Part shown: positions 38,894 to 47,072 of the stretch, one piece after another
How the letters are laid out: the number at the start of each line of letters is the position of its first letter
Numbering within the stretch: position 1 is the stretch's first letter
Assembly (NCBI RefSeq): GCF_900104535.1
Contig: NZ_LT629710.1
Coordinates: 3,100,001 to 3,164,000 of the forward strand
Length of the DNA stretch: 64,000 nt
Direction of reading: 5' to 3'
Source of the DNA: Nakamurella panacisegetis
GTDB lineage: Bacteria; Actinomycetota; Actinomycetes; Mycobacteriales; Nakamurellaceae
The notes under the pieces: model-generated
The model's database searches: none
Seen by the model: the letters and a program-made list of their open reading frames with translations, nothing else
What the model was told of the DNA's origin: nothing
Made by a program: the position numbers and the translations under genes

Positions 38894-39229
38894 ACCGTGT
38901 AGACTAAGCCGCGACCAGCCCCTGCATTTCGGGGGCACGTTCTTCGGGTTGGGCTCAAGGGCCTCCCGTGGGACACACCAAAGTGGAGCCCGACTCCCAC
39001 CCGAGTTTGCCGCCCGGATCATCTCACGACGATCAGGGCGAGCGGCCGGGTCCCGGTCCGCCGTTGCTTGCAGCGGTGGTGCGCGTCCCCGTTCCGGGGT
39101 CGAGTCGACGGGTCGTTTCGGGCTCCGCGTGTTCACGCCGCGGGGCCTTTTCCTCGTTCAAGAGGGTCCGCGGGAGCAGTACCGAGCAGTAGGCATCACC
39201 ACACACCCGCAGGAACCCAGGAGGATTCA
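38894..39229 (+). promoter_or_regulatory. Long infC 5' leader and promoter
   Basis: This 336-base non-coding region lies between DUF1844 and infC. TAGACT at 38900-38905 is a good sigma-70-type -10 box, with TTGGTG 19 bases upstream (38875-38880, inside the DUF1844 gene). The leader would then be about 320 bases. It contains several GC-rich hairpins, including one directly followed by TTTTCC (listed separately). Translation factor IF3/L35/L20 operons are autoregulated through their leaders in other bacteria, so a regulatory RNA here is likely but the structure class is not recognised. Confidence 0.5.
39121..39152 (+). terminator. Possible attenuator hairpin inside the infC leader
   Basis: GGCTCCGCG...CGCCGCGGGGCC forms an imperfect GC-rich stem with a short loop, immediately followed by TTTTCC. 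It lies about 78 bases before the infC start. The combination of hairpin plus T-run is rare in this GC-rich window, so premature termination control of the infC operon is plausible. Confidence 0.4.
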
Positions 39230-39790
39230 ATCAGCGTCGAGCCACGTATCAACGACAGGATTCGCGTTCCAGAAATTCGTCTCGTAGGGGCGGACGGGGA
39301 GCAGATCGGCATCATCTCGGTCACCGAAGCTCTCCGGATGGCCCAGGAGCAGGACCTCGACCTGGTCGAGGTCGCCGCTGAAGCCCGCCCGCCGGTCTGC
39401 CGGCTGATGGACTACGGCAAGTTCAAGTACGAGAACGCTCAGAAGGCCCGCGAAGCCCGTCGTAATCAGGTCCTGACGGTCATCAAGGAAATGAAGCTCC
39501 GCCCGAAGATCGACTCGCACGACTACGAGACCAAGAAGGGTCACGTCGAGCGGTTCCTCAAGGCCGGAGACAAGGTCAAGGTCACCATCATGTTCCGCGG
39601 TCGCGAGCAGTCGCGCCCGGAGCTCGGGTTCCGTCTGCTGCAGCGGCTGTCCGCCGATGTGGCCGAACTGGGATTCGTGGAGAGCGCGCCGAAGCAGGAC
39701 GGCCGGAACATGATCATGGTTCTGGCCCCCCACAAGACGGTCAAGCCGAAGCCTGTCCCGACGCCGGCCCCGGCCGGCGCCACGGAGTAA
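39230..39790 (+). CDS. infC: Translation initiation factor IF-3, probable ATC start
   Basis: IF3 binds the 30S subunit and proofreads start codons. The 186-residue protein begins (after the start) [19 protein letters not shown], the usual actinobacterial N-terminus, then [18 protein letters not shown] near 53 and [13 protein letters not shown] near 122. No ATG, GTG or TTG exists at the correct place; ATC 39230 lies 6 bases after AGGAGG, while in-frame upstream starts give unrelated sequence. A rare start codon is the hallmark of infC autoregulation (AUU in E. coli). The C-terminal [12 protein letters not shown] tail is low complexity. Confidence 0.92.
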   Translation: MSVEPRINDRIRVPEIRLVGADGEQIGIISVTEALRMAQEQDLDLVEVAAEARPPVCRLMDYGKFKYENAQKAREARRNQVLTVIKEMKLRPKIDSHDYETKKGHVERFLKAGDKVKVTIMFRGREQSRPELGFRLLQRLSADVAELGFVESAPKQDGRNMIMVLAPHKTVKPKPVPTPAPAGATE

Positions 39791-39926
39791 CCAGCACCAC
39801 CTGCAGCGTCATTCCGCTGCCGGACGTCGCTTCCAGCGGTCGCCCGACGGCGGATTACTTGCTGCTCGCAGGTCACCTTCTCACCAGAGGGTGGCAACGA
39901 ACACGAGAAGATCACGAGGAACTCAC

Positions 39927-40121
39927 ATGCCCAAGATGAAGTCCCACTCCGGGATGAAGAAGCGCGTCAAGATCACCGGCTCCGGCAAGATTCGCCACCA
40001 GGGCTCCGGTAAGCGTCACAACCTGGAGAACAAGTCCACCAAGCGCATCCGCCAGATGGACGGCAACACCACCATCGCCGCCGTCGATGTGCCGCGCGTC
40101 AAGCGCATGCTCGGTATCTGA
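39927..40121 (+). CDS. rpmI: Ribosomal protein L35
   Basis: This 64-residue large-subunit protein has the family pattern MPKMKSHSGMKKRVKITGSG and GSGKRHNLENKSTKRIRQMD. ATG 39927 is preceded by CACGAGGAAC. It lies between infC and rplT in the conserved order. A 136-base spacer separates it from infC. Confidence 0.96.
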   Translation: MPKMKSHSGMKKRVKITGSGKIRHQGSGKRHNLENKSTKRIRQMDGNTTIAAVDVPRVKRMLGI

Positions 40122-40197
40122 GCTTCCTTCACCACTATTCGTCCCCTCGGCCGCTGAGCGTCATCACGGCCACCCGATGTAGAAAGACAGGTGTCCC

Positions 40198-40593
40198 GTG
40201 GCACGCGTCAAAAGGGCAGTCAACGCCCAGAAGAAGCGCCGCACGATCCTCGAGCACGCCAGCGGCTACCGCGGCCAGCGTTCTCGTCTGTACCGCAAGG
40301 CCAAAGAGCAGGTCCTGCACTCGCTCAACTACGCCTACAACGACCGTCGCAAGCGCAAGAACGACTTCCGCAAGCTGTGGATCGCCCGTATCAACGCGGC
40401 CGCCCGCCAGCACGGCATGACGTACAACCGCTTCATGCAGGGTCTCAAGGTCGCCGGTGTCGAGGTCGACCGCAAGGTCCTGGCCGAGCTCGCCGTGCAC
40501 GACGACTCGGCCTTCGCCGCCCTGGTCACCCTGGCCCGCGAAGCCGTTCCGTCCGTCGCCGACAGCAATGCCAATGACGAGGACGCAGCCTGA
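40198..40593 (+). CDS. rplT: Ribosomal protein L20
   Basis: L20 is an assembly protein of the 50S subunit and in other bacteria represses its own operon. The 131-residue protein has [40 protein letters not shown] and [20 protein letters not shown]. The start is GTG 40198. The last twenty residues ([11 protein letters not shown] end) are an acidic tail. It is followed by the SpoU RNA methyltransferase, as in M. tuberculosis (tsnR after rplT). Confidence 0.96.
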   Translation: MARVKRAVNAQKKRRTILEHASGYRGQRSRLYRKAKEQVLHSLNYAYNDRRKRKNDFRKLWIARINAAARQHGMTYNRFMQGLKVAGVEVDRKVLAELAVHDDSAFAALVTLAREAVPSVADSNANDEDAA

Positions 40594-40973
40594 GTCCGCA
40601 AGAAGATCCTCGCCGACGCCCCGCCCGCGACACCGCTTCCCGCGGTTCGTCGCCGGCGGGGCGTTCGGCTGATGACGGCCCGGCGGACGCCCCCGCCCGC
40701 CGTGACGGGTCGACCGCGCGGCGACCGGACATCCAGGGCCGACGGCCGGACCGCACCGGGTCCGGCGACCGCCGCGGAGCCGCACCCCGCGGCCGGGTGT
40801 CCGACCCGACCTCGCAAGCGGCTTCCAGTCCGCGTGGCCGGGTTCCCGACCCGACCACTCAGGCCGTCTCCACCCCGCGCAGCCGTCGGGCCGAGCAGGC
40901 CGCGGCCGACCGGCAGCGCACCGCTCCGGGCAACTCGGCCGCCACCACCGAGGCCAACGCGGCCGACGAAGGC
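40594..40973 (+). other. Pro/Arg/Ala-rich stretch between rplT and the SpoU gene
   Basis: 380 bases between the L20 stop and the preferred SpoU start. It includes an in-frame extension of the methyltransferase from GTG 40797 whose product is low complexity with an imperfect repeat (SDPTSQA...PDPTTQA). Nothing else is seen: no hairpin terminator after rplT and no other gene. It may be a disordered N-terminal tail or simply untranslated. Confidence 0.4.
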
Positions 40974-41804
40974 GTGCTGACCGACAAGTCCAGCCGGATC
41001 GCGTCCGCGCACCGGTTGCTGCGCAAGCCGCGCCGGGTCGAGGCCGGGGAGTTCCTGGCCGAGGGCGTCCAGGCGGTCTCCGAAGCGATCGCGGCCGAGC
41101 TTCGGGAACCGGGAACGGTGAAGGAGCTGTACGTCACCAAGGACGCGGCCGCGAAGAACGTCGAGCTGGTCCGGGCTGCGTTCGCCGCTCGGATCGAGGT
41201 CACCCAGGTCACCGATCGGGCGGCCGCCGCGCTGTCGGACACCGTGTCGCCCCAGGGCCTGGTGGCTCGGTGCGCGATGAGGCTGGCCGAGCTCGACGAT
41301 GTGATCGCCGCGTCGCCGAAGCTGCTCGCGGTCCTGGTCGAGACGAACGACCCGGGCAACGCCGGCACCATCATCCGGCTGGCTGATGCGGCCGGTGCCG
41401 ACGCCGTCGTCTTCGCGGGCGAGTCGGTCGACCCGTTCAACCCGAAGGCCGTCCGGGCCTCCACCGGCAGCCTGTTCCACCTGCCGGTCGCTCGCGCGGC
41501 CGACGTGGGGATGTTGTTGATGGAGCTGGCCGAGGCCGGCCTGTCCGTGCTGGCCACCACCGGCGGCGACCAGGCCAAGGTCGATCTGGACAAGGCCACC
41601 GACGACGGGATCCTGGACCTGCCGACGGCCTGGCTGTTCGGTTCCGAGGCCCACGGCCTGCCGGCCGAGGTCATCGCGGCGGCGGACGAGTCGATCAACG
41701 TCCCGATCTACGGGGCGGCCGAATCGCTGAACCTGGCCACGGCGGCGGCGATCTGCCTGTACGCCAGTGCCCGGGCCCAGCGGCACGACCGCCCGGAGTC
41801 CTGA
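40974..41804 (+). CDS. SpoU/TrmH-family 23S rRNA or tRNA 2'-O-methyltransferase
   Basis: This 276-residue protein (from GTG 40974) has the N-terminal substrate domain KPRRVEAGEFLAEGVQAVSE. The knotted SAM domain follows: LVETNDPGNAGTIIRLADAA near 121 (motif 1 with N and R), WLFGSEAHGLPAEV near 221 (motif 2) and NVPIYGAAESLNLATAAAIC near 242 (motif 3). It is related to TsnR and TrmH/RlmB; the target base is not determinable. Position after rplT matches Rv1644 (tsnR). An alternative start at GTG 40797 adds 59 low-complexity residues. Confidence 0.88.
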   Translation: MLTDKSSRIASAHRLLRKPRRVEAGEFLAEGVQAVSEAIAAELREPGTVKELYVTKDAAAKNVELVRAAFAARIEVTQVTDRAAAALSDTVSPQGLVARCAMRLAELDDVIAASPKLLAVLVETNDPGNAGTIIRLADAAGADAVVFAGESVDPFNPKAVRASTGSLFHLPVARAADVGMLLMELAEAGLSVLATTGGDQAKVDLDKATDDGILDLPTAWLFGSEAHGLPAEVIAAADESINVPIYGAAESLNLATAAAICLYASARAQRHDRPES

Positions 41805-41830
41805 ACTCCGCGCCACATCGGCACCAGAAG

Positions 41831-41860
41831 AAGGGCCGCCCCGTTTGGGGCGGCCCTTTC
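41831..41860 (+). terminator. Intrinsic terminator after the SpoU gene
   Basis: AAGGGCCGCCCC and GGGGCGGCCCTT form a perfect 12-base stem with a 4-base GTTT loop, ending in TTTC. It follows the methyltransferase stop by 26 bases and lies before the convergent EamA transporter gene, so it likely ends the infC-rpmI-rplT operon and may act on both strands. Confidence 0.85.
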
Positions 41861-41962
41861 TCGCGCGTCGCTCGAGCCGGCTGGCGTGACGTTGCTCGGT
41901 CGTCTCTGGTCCCGGGGCCGCGGACCGGCTGGTTCGGCCATCGGCCAACGGTAGAGCGACGG

Positions 41963-42895
41963 TCAGGACGTACGGCGACGGGCCTGTAACAGCACGACGG
42001 CACCGAGAACGGCCACGCCACCGGCGATCTGCCAGCCGGAGAGGCGTTCGGAGTACAACAGGGCCGAGGTGCCGGCTGTCACGACCGGCTCGACGCACGA
42101 CAGGATGGCCGCGGCCGAGGGGCCGACCAGGCGCATGCCGGCGAGGAACGTCACCATGGCCAGCACGGTCGAGACGAGGGCGAACAGCAGCAGCCAGAAC
42201 CACGCGGCCACGTGCGTCGGGAACTGCAGCCGGCCGGTCGATGTCGCGAACGCGCCGAGGCTGACGGCGGCCGACGTGCAGATGACGGCGGCCGACAGGA
42301 ACGGGTCGAGGTCACGCGGGAGGGTGGATGCGACCGTGATGTAGATGGCGTAGGTGACCGCGGACCCCAACGCCATCAGCACACCCGTCAACGCCCAACC
42401 GCCGGCGCCCCCACCGCCGTGCAGTAACAGCACCAACCCGAGGCTGGTCGCGGCCAGCGCGAGAAGCTTTCGGGCGGCCAGGGTCTCGCGTCGGCACGCC
42501 AGGGCCAGCAGGAAGACCAGCGCCGGATAGATGTAGAGCAGCTGGGCCACCACGGCCGCGCCGAGCCGGGTGAGCGCGCCGAAGTAGAACCCGGACTGCA
42601 GCGCGTACCCGATTGCCCCCAGACCGATGCAGATGACGATCGTCCGGGGCGAGGGCATCGGCGGGCGGCGGATCGCCACGACGATCCAGAAGAGCAGTCC
42701 GGCCAGCAGGAACCGGGTCGTCAACAGCGACGGCACGGACCATCCGGCGGCATACGACTCTTTTGCGAACACCGCGGCGAATCCGAAGCTGATCCCGGAG
42801 ACCAGACAGAGGATGAGCCCGAGTTGCGGCGCGCTGCGACGCGGGGGTGCCGCCCGGACGTGGGGTACGTCCGTCAACGTTGTCTTCTCGGGCAC
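41963..42895 (-). CDS. EamA-type drug/metabolite transporter (DMT superfamily)
   Basis: This 310-residue membrane protein has ten helices in two EamA repeats. The first starts GLILCLVSGISFGFAAVFAK near residue 26 and the second near WALTGVLMALGSAVTYAIYI (residue 166), ending VEPVVTAGTSALLYSERLSG, the family's typical final loop. Substrate is unknown; many relatives export amino acids or metabolites. It is divergent from a LysR regulator 72 bases away, which probably controls it. Confidence 0.88.
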   Translation of the reverse strand: MPEKTTLTDVPHVRAAPPRRSAPQLGLILCLVSGISFGFAAVFAKESYAAGWSVPSLLTTRFLLAGLLFWIVVAIRRPPMPSPRTIVICIGLGAIGYALQSGFYFGALTRLGAAVVAQLLYIYPALVFLLALACRRETLAARKLLALAATSLGLVLLLHGGGGAGGWALTGVLMALGSAVTYAIYITVASTLPRDLDPFLSAAVICTSAAVSLGAFATSTGRLQFPTHVAAWFWLLLFALVSTVLAMVTFLAGMRLVGPSAAAILSCVEPVVTAGTSALLYSERLSGWQIAGGVAVLGAVVLLQARRRTS

Positions 42896-42967
42896 GGGAT
42901 CAATCTAGGGGGCGTTCGACTATCGGAGTAGCCTCCACTTGCCTCTAGAACCCATCGGAGAATCCTC

Positions 42968-43882
42968 ATGATCACACTGCATCAGCTGCGGTGCTTCGCC
43001 GCGGTCTTCGACGAGGGATCGGTCACCGCCGCGGCCGCCGTCATGAGACTCGCCCAGCCATCGGTGTCGGAACAGGTGCGTCTGCTGGAGGGCAGCCTGG
43101 GCACGCTGCTGTTCCAGCGGGTGGGCCGGGGGCTGCTGCCCTCCGAGGCGGCCAAGGTACTGCGCGTCCACGCACAGGAGACGCTCGACGCGGCTCAACG
43201 GGCCGTCGCCGCCGTCACCTCCGTCAAGGAAGTGGTGTCGGGAACGATCCGGTTCGGCGTGTTCGGGACCTCTCGCCTGTACCTGGACGCCGACCTGATC
43301 GGCGATGTCCTCGATCGCCACCCCGGGGTGCGGATCGAACTGATGGGACTCAACTCCACTGATGTCCAGGAGCAGCTGCGTCGAGGGCGGCTCGAGGCCG
43401 GGATCATCGCTCTCCCGATCGCCGACGCGGGCCTGACGGTGACCCCGATCATGCGGGACGAGGTGGTGTACATCAGCGCCGTGCCGGAGCGGGTGCAACG
43501 TCCGGTGTCGGCCGCCATGCTGGCGGCTGCGCCGTTGGTCCTGGCCGAAGCCAGCTGGGGGAACGAGGACTCCACGCGCCGGCAGTTGTCCAGAGCGGTG
43601 CAGTCGGTCGGTGGCACGCTGACCCCGCTGGTGGACGTCGAGGACATCGAGACGGCACTGGAGGTCGCGGCCACCGGGCGGGCCGACGCGATCACGGCCC
43701 GGGGGTTGCTGCGGCGCATGGGGGACCGGCTGTCGCCCGATCTGAAGTGGGTGCCGTTGCGGCCCAGGCTCTACGACGAGTTCGCCGTCGTCACGCGGCG
43801 GGACGTGCCGCTGTCCCGAGCCAGTCAGGTCGTCATCGAGTTGGCCGTGGCCCGGATGAGGGCAGTGGCAAGCCAGCCCTGA
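42968..43882 (+). CDS. LysR-family transcription regulator
   Basis: This 304-residue protein has an N-terminal winged helix-turn-helix (HQLRCFAAVFDEGSVTAAAA, RLAQPSVSEQVRLLEGSLGT, residues 4-60). Its periplasmic-binding-protein-like effector domain runs from VVSGTIRFGVFGTSRLYLDA near 90 to a second half near MRDEVVYISAVPERVQ. It is divergently transcribed from the EamA exporter and likely activates it; the inducer is unknown. It starts at ATG 42968 with GGAGAATCCTC upstream. Confidence 0.9.
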   Translation: MITLHQLRCFAAVFDEGSVTAAAAVMRLAQPSVSEQVRLLEGSLGTLLFQRVGRGLLPSEAAKVLRVHAQETLDAAQRAVAAVTSVKEVVSGTIRFGVFGTSRLYLDADLIGDVLDRHPGVRIELMGLNSTDVQEQLRRGRLEAGIIALPIADAGLTVTPIMRDEVVYISAVPERVQRPVSAAMLAAAPLVLAEASWGNEDSTRRQLSRAVQSVGGTLTPLVDVEDIETALEVAATGRADAITARGLLRRMGDRLSPDLKWVPLRPRLYDEFAVVTRRDVPLSRASQVVIELAVARMRAVASQP

Positions 43883-44253
43883 GACCCCTGGTGGGGAGGC
43901 GGACCGGTGCGCGGCTCCGACCGCCACCTCTCGACCCGGACGCGACGTGGTGGCCGCGGTCCGACCGGCCCGACCAGCACGATGGAACAGATCCGCGGTC
44001 GATGGTGTTGGATGAGTCGACGGTCCCTTGGACATGCCCCGGGTACCAACCCTTTACGCCGCCTAGAGCGGCCTCGTGCCGAGAGGCGCACTGGCAAGGG
44101 GCCGTCACCCGCGAGCCGCCCGACCTCTGGTCGGGCGGTTTCTGCGTTTGCGGCTCGCGCCGTGTCGCGGCGCTCGGTCACCGAGCGGACCGCGGAGCGC
44201 GGGGTCACAATGAACGCCGGTTGGGTCCAACAGCGCACCGGGAGGTCGACGAG
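43883..44253 (+). other. Gap between LysR and BNR genes with a structured region
   Basis: 371 bases with no convincing coding frame. The first part is unremarkable GC-rich sequence. From about 44030 (CCCCGGGTACC) to 44142 there are several short complementary words and then a perfect terminator hairpin at 44116-44142. This could be a small RNA or an untranslated leader; no known RNA family is recognised. Confidence 0.35.
44116..44142 (+). terminator. Intrinsic terminator upstream of the BNR-repeat gene
   Basis: CCGCCCGACC and GGTCGGGCGG form a perfect 10-base stem with a three-base loop, followed by TTTCTG. It lies 234 bases after the LysR stop and 112 bases before the BNR gene. It may end the LysR transcript or belong to a regulated leader or small RNA. 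Confidence 0.65.
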
Positions 44254-45336
44254 GTGGAACATCTTCTGTGCATCGGAACCGAGAAGGGCCTGTTCCTGGC
44301 GCGCAGCCAGGACGACCGCCGCACCTGGACGGTCGGTGAGCCGCTGTTCCCGATGACGAGCATCTACGCGGTCGGCATCGACCGCCGGCCCGATACGCCG
44401 CGGCTGCTGGCCAGCGTCAGCAGTTCCCACTTCGGCCCGAGCATCTCGGTCAGCGACGATCTCGGGACGACCTGGAACGAACCCGAGGCGTCGCCGTTGT
44501 CCTTCCCACCCTCGGCCGGAGTGTCTCTGGAACGGGTGTGGCAGTTCGCCCCGAGTTCCACCGAGCCCGGTGTCGTCTTCGCCGGCACCCAGCCGTCGGC
44601 CCTGTTCCGGTCGGTCGACGGCGGCGTCAACTACGACTTGGTGACCGGCCTCTGGGAGCACCCGCACCGGGAGCAGTGGGGCGCCGGGTTCGGCGGGCAG
44701 GCGGTGCACACGGTTCTGCCTCACCCGACTGATCCGCAGCGCCTGCTGGTGGCCATGTCCACCGGCGGGGTCTACCGGTCCGCGGACGGTGGCTCCAGCT
44801 GGAGCCCGGCCAACAAGGGCATCAAGGCCTACTTCTTCCCCGACCCGTGGCCGGAGTTCGGCCAGTGCGTGCACAAGGTGGCGCGGGACCCGGGTGACCC
44901 GGACCGGCTGTACGCCCAGAATCACCACGGCGTCTACCGCTCGGACGACGGTGGCGACCAATGGGTCAGCATCGCCGACGGGCTGCCCACCGACTTCGGC
45001 TTCGCCATGGTGACCCACCCATCGAAACCCGGTGTGCTGTACACCTTCCCGATCCAGGCCGACGGCCGGCGATTCCCGCCGGACTTCCGCTGCCGGGTCT
45101 ACCGGTCCACCGACGCCGGGGCCAGTTGGGAGGCGCTCTCCCAGGGGCTTCCGGACGGCAACTTCTACCCGGTGGTCCTGCGTGACGCCATGTGCACCGA
45201 CGATGCCGCGGTGGCCGGCGTCTACTTCGGGACGCGTGACGGTGAGGTCTTCGCCAGCGCCGACGAGGGTGAGAACTGGTCGCTGGTGGCCGAGCACCTC
45301 CCGGACGTGTTGTGCGTGCGGGCGATCGGCCTATGA
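44254..45336 (+). CDS. BNR/sialidase-like repeat protein (beta-propeller)
   Basis: This 360-residue protein has repeated Asp-box-like words: VDGGVNYDLV, SADGGSSWSP, SDDGGDQWVS, STDAGASWEA and SADEGENWSL. These are typical of beta-propellers of the sialidase/VPS10/YVTN type. No signal peptide is visible and the catalytic Tyr/Glu/Arg set of true sialidases is not recognisable, so a cytoplasmic scaffold or unknown enzyme is more likely. GTG 44254 is preceded by GGGAGG. It is translationally coupled (ATGA) to a ThiS/MoaD-like gene, an association I recall from other actinobacteria. Confidence 0.82.
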   Translation: MEHLLCIGTEKGLFLARSQDDRRTWTVGEPLFPMTSIYAVGIDRRPDTPRLLASVSSSHFGPSISVSDDLGTTWNEPEASPLSFPPSAGVSLERVWQFAPSSTEPGVVFAGTQPSALFRSVDGGVNYDLVTGLWEHPHREQWGAGFGGQAVHTVLPHPTDPQRLLVAMSTGGVYRSADGGSSWSPANKGIKAYFFPDPWPEFGQCVHKVARDPGDPDRLYAQNHHGVYRSDDGGDQWVSIADGLPTDFGFAMVTHPSKPGVLYTFPIQADGRRFPPDFRCRVYRSTDAGASWEALSQGLPDGNFYPVVLRDAMCTDDAAVAGVYFGTRDGEVFASADEGENWSLVAEHLPDVLCVRAIGL

Positions 45337-45632
45337 CGGAGCCGGAGGTGGAGGTGCGGGTGCTGGTCCCGGGCATGCTCCGACCCGAATGCGGTGGCGA
45401 GTCGGTGCTGACCGTCCGGTGCGGGTCTCGCCTGAAAGCCCTGCTGGACGAGATGGAGTCCACCTGGCCGCGGCTGCACCGGCGGATCCGGGACGAGCAG
45501 GGGGAGATCCGGCGATACGTGAACGTCTACGTCGACGGTGAGGACTGCCGGACCGGCGGCGGGCAGAACATGCCGTTGCGTGCCGGGTCAGAGGTACAGG
45601 TGCTGCCGTCTGTCGCCGGCGGTTGCCGCTAG
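45333..45632 (+). CDS. MoaD/ThiS-family ubiquitin-like protein with a C-terminal GGCR end
   Basis: This 99-residue beta-grasp protein has EVRVLVPGMLRPECGGESVL and RYVNVYVDGEDCRTGGGQNM, ending LPSVAGGCR. Ordinary MoaD/ThiS proteins end in exposed GG that is thiocarboxylated; here two residues (CR) follow GG, so processing would be needed or it is not a sulphur carrier. It overlaps the BNR gene stop by ATGA and converges with the PemK-like gene, sharing 4 bases at their ends. Function unknown. Confidence 0.78.
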   Translation: MTEPEVEVRVLVPGMLRPECGGESVLTVRCGSRLKALLDEMESTWPRLHRRIRDEQGEIRRYVNVYVDGEDCRTGGGQNMPLRAGSEVQVLPSVAGGCR

Positions 45633-46180
45633 CTCCAGCCGTACCGCGCCCGCAGCCGGTCGACGACCTTCTCGAACGGGACGCGGTCCAGCGCGGCGGC
45701 CTCGCGTCGCATGCCCTGCGGATGCACGCGCAGCACCCGTTCCAGGTTGGCCCACGACTCGCGGTGCTGGCCGTCCCAGTCACCGGATCCGACCGGGACG
45801 AAGCCGCTCTCACCGTCGTGATCCTTGCTGGTCAGCTGGACCACCAGCACGGTTCCGGCGTTCTCGGCCGCCACCACCAGCACGGGCCGGTCCTTGCCCT
45901 GGCCGTCGTTCTCCTCGAACGGCACCCAGGTCCAGACGATCTCACCCGGATCCGGGTCGCCGTCCCGCACCGGCGAGTACGACGTCCGCACCGACCCGAT
46001 GACGTGCGGGTCGACCTCGACCGTGCGGTCCGGGCCGAACCGACCCGGGGATTCGGTCCCGGGACCGGCCGCACGGGGTGCCGACGGCCGAGGCCGGCCG
46101 GTCGGGGCGGGCGCCGGGCGCGCGGCCGCCGTGGGCCGCGGCCGCCGGATGCGGTTGATCAGGTTCGAGAAGAAGGACAC
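45629..46180 (-). CDS. PemK/MazF-like protein with a disordered N-terminus
   Basis: This 183-residue protein has a proline/arginine-rich N-terminus (residues 1-50). The MazF/PemK-like barrel follows: PGEIVWTWVPFEENDGQGKD near 78, RPVLVVAAENAGTVLVVQLT near 98 and a final ANLERVLRVHPQGMRREAAA region. True MazF toxins cut RNA; this chromosomal actinobacterial form, longer and without a recognisable antitoxin gene beside it, may have another role. It converges with the MoaD-like gene (4-base overlap) and is divergent from the WXG100 genes. Confidence 0.75.
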   Translation of the reverse strand: MSFFSNLINRIRRPRPTAAARPAPAPTGRPRPSAPRAAGPGTESPGRFGPDRTVEVDPHVIGSVRTSYSPVRDGDPDPGEIVWTWVPFEENDGQGKDRPVLVVAAENAGTVLVVQLTSKDHDGESGFVPVGSGDWDGQHRESWANLERVLRVHPQGMRREAAALDRVPFEKVVDRLRARYGWS

Positions 46181-46323
46181 CGCCGGAGCCTACTGGCCGT
46201 GCGCTCCCGGACCTGGCGCCCCCGACTTGTCCACATTCTTCTCGCGGCACCCCACGGTCTGGGTGGCGCTGACTACCGTCCTTGACGTGCCGATGGGAAG
46301 GCCAACGGCGGGGAGAAAACGGG

Positions 46324-46668
46324 GTGGTGTGGATGGGCCCGAAATTCGCGGTGCACAACGACGCGGTCAACGTTCATGCGTCGAAGCTGGAGCAGTCCGA
46401 GGCGGCGTTGAACGCGCAGGCCAATGCGTTCATCCAGGCGATCGAGCCGTTGCCGCAGGACTGGAAAGGGTCGTCCTACGGCTCGTGGGAAGCGCTGACC
46501 GCGGCTTGGAGTGCGGCGATGAAGGACCTGAACAGCGCAATGGGGTCGATCAAGAGCAACGTCAAGAATGCCGGCGGGCTGTACGACTCCTACGAGGCCC
46601 AGATGACGCAGGCGCTGTCGTCCGTCATGGGTTCGGCCGACTGGGACAGCACCAAGTTCCGGCTCTGA
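46324..46668 (+). CDS. WXG100-family protein (EsxA/B-like), first of pair
   Basis: This protein of about 114 residues has a helix-turn-helix hairpin with the turn QDWKGSSYGSWEALTAAWSA, where WKG is the WXG motif. WXG100 proteins are exported as partners by type VII secretion systems. The start is ambiguous: GTG 46324 has GGGGAG nine bases upstream, while ATG 46333 gives three residues fewer. The gene is followed 38 bases later by a second WXG100 gene and then by the RHS toxin gene. Confidence 0.82.
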   Translation: MVWMGPKFAVHNDAVNVHASKLEQSEAALNAQANAFIQAIEPLPQDWKGSSYGSWEALTAAWSAAMKDLNSAMGSIKSNVKNAGGLYDSYEAQMTQALSSVMGSADWDSTKFRL

Positions 46669-46706
46669 CCTGCTCCCGATTCCACTGATCGAAAGGACGG
46701 TTTGTC

Positions 46707-47006
46707 ATGGCGGACGGCATTTTCTCCTACAACGAGGCGACGGCGGAAGCCTCGAGCAGCTCCATCGGGTCGGTGATCGCCGGTCTTGAATCGACCCTGT
46801 CCGACCTGGGCGGTTTCGTCGCCGCCGTGAAGTCGGCCTGGGAGGGCGACGAGCAGGACACCTATGCGGGCGTGCAGGCCAAATGGGACTCGGCCGCTAA
46901 CACGGTGTCCGACATCCTCGACGCGGTGTCGAAGTCCCTGAGCACCACCACCTCTGGGGTCAAGGACATGCGCAGCCGGGTGCGCGGCGCGCTCGTCGCG
47001 AGCTGA
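46707..47006 (+). CDS. WXG100-family protein, second of pair
   Basis: This 99-residue protein has FVAAVKSAWEGDEQDTYAGV with AWEG as the WXG motif, followed by a long helix (ANTVSDILDAVSKSLSTTTS). It likely forms a heterodimer with the first WXG100 protein and may help deliver the RHS toxin encoded next. ATG 46707 follows GAAAGGACGG. No secretion machinery genes (eccC and others) are in the window, so they would be elsewhere in the genome. Confidence 0.86.
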   Translation: MADGIFSYNEATAEASSSSIGSVIAGLESTLSDLGGFVAAVKSAWEGDEQDTYAGVQAKWDSAANTVSDILDAVSKSLSTTTSGVKDMRSRVRGALVAS

Positions 47007-47072
47007 CCGCGGGGCCGGGCGCGGGCCGTCGCCGATCCGCCGCCGGGAAATCGAAATGCAAGTATTCAAGGG

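Noticed and set aside
40335-42203. 622-codon minus-strand frame across rplT and the SpoU gene
   Set aside because: It overlaps clear genes on the plus strand and shows no domain; high GC content keeps such antisense frames open.
45629-46180. PemK-like gene as a classic toxin-antitoxin pair
   Set aside because: No small antitoxin gene is next to it; the neighbours are a MoaD-like gene (convergent) and WXG100 genes (divergent).
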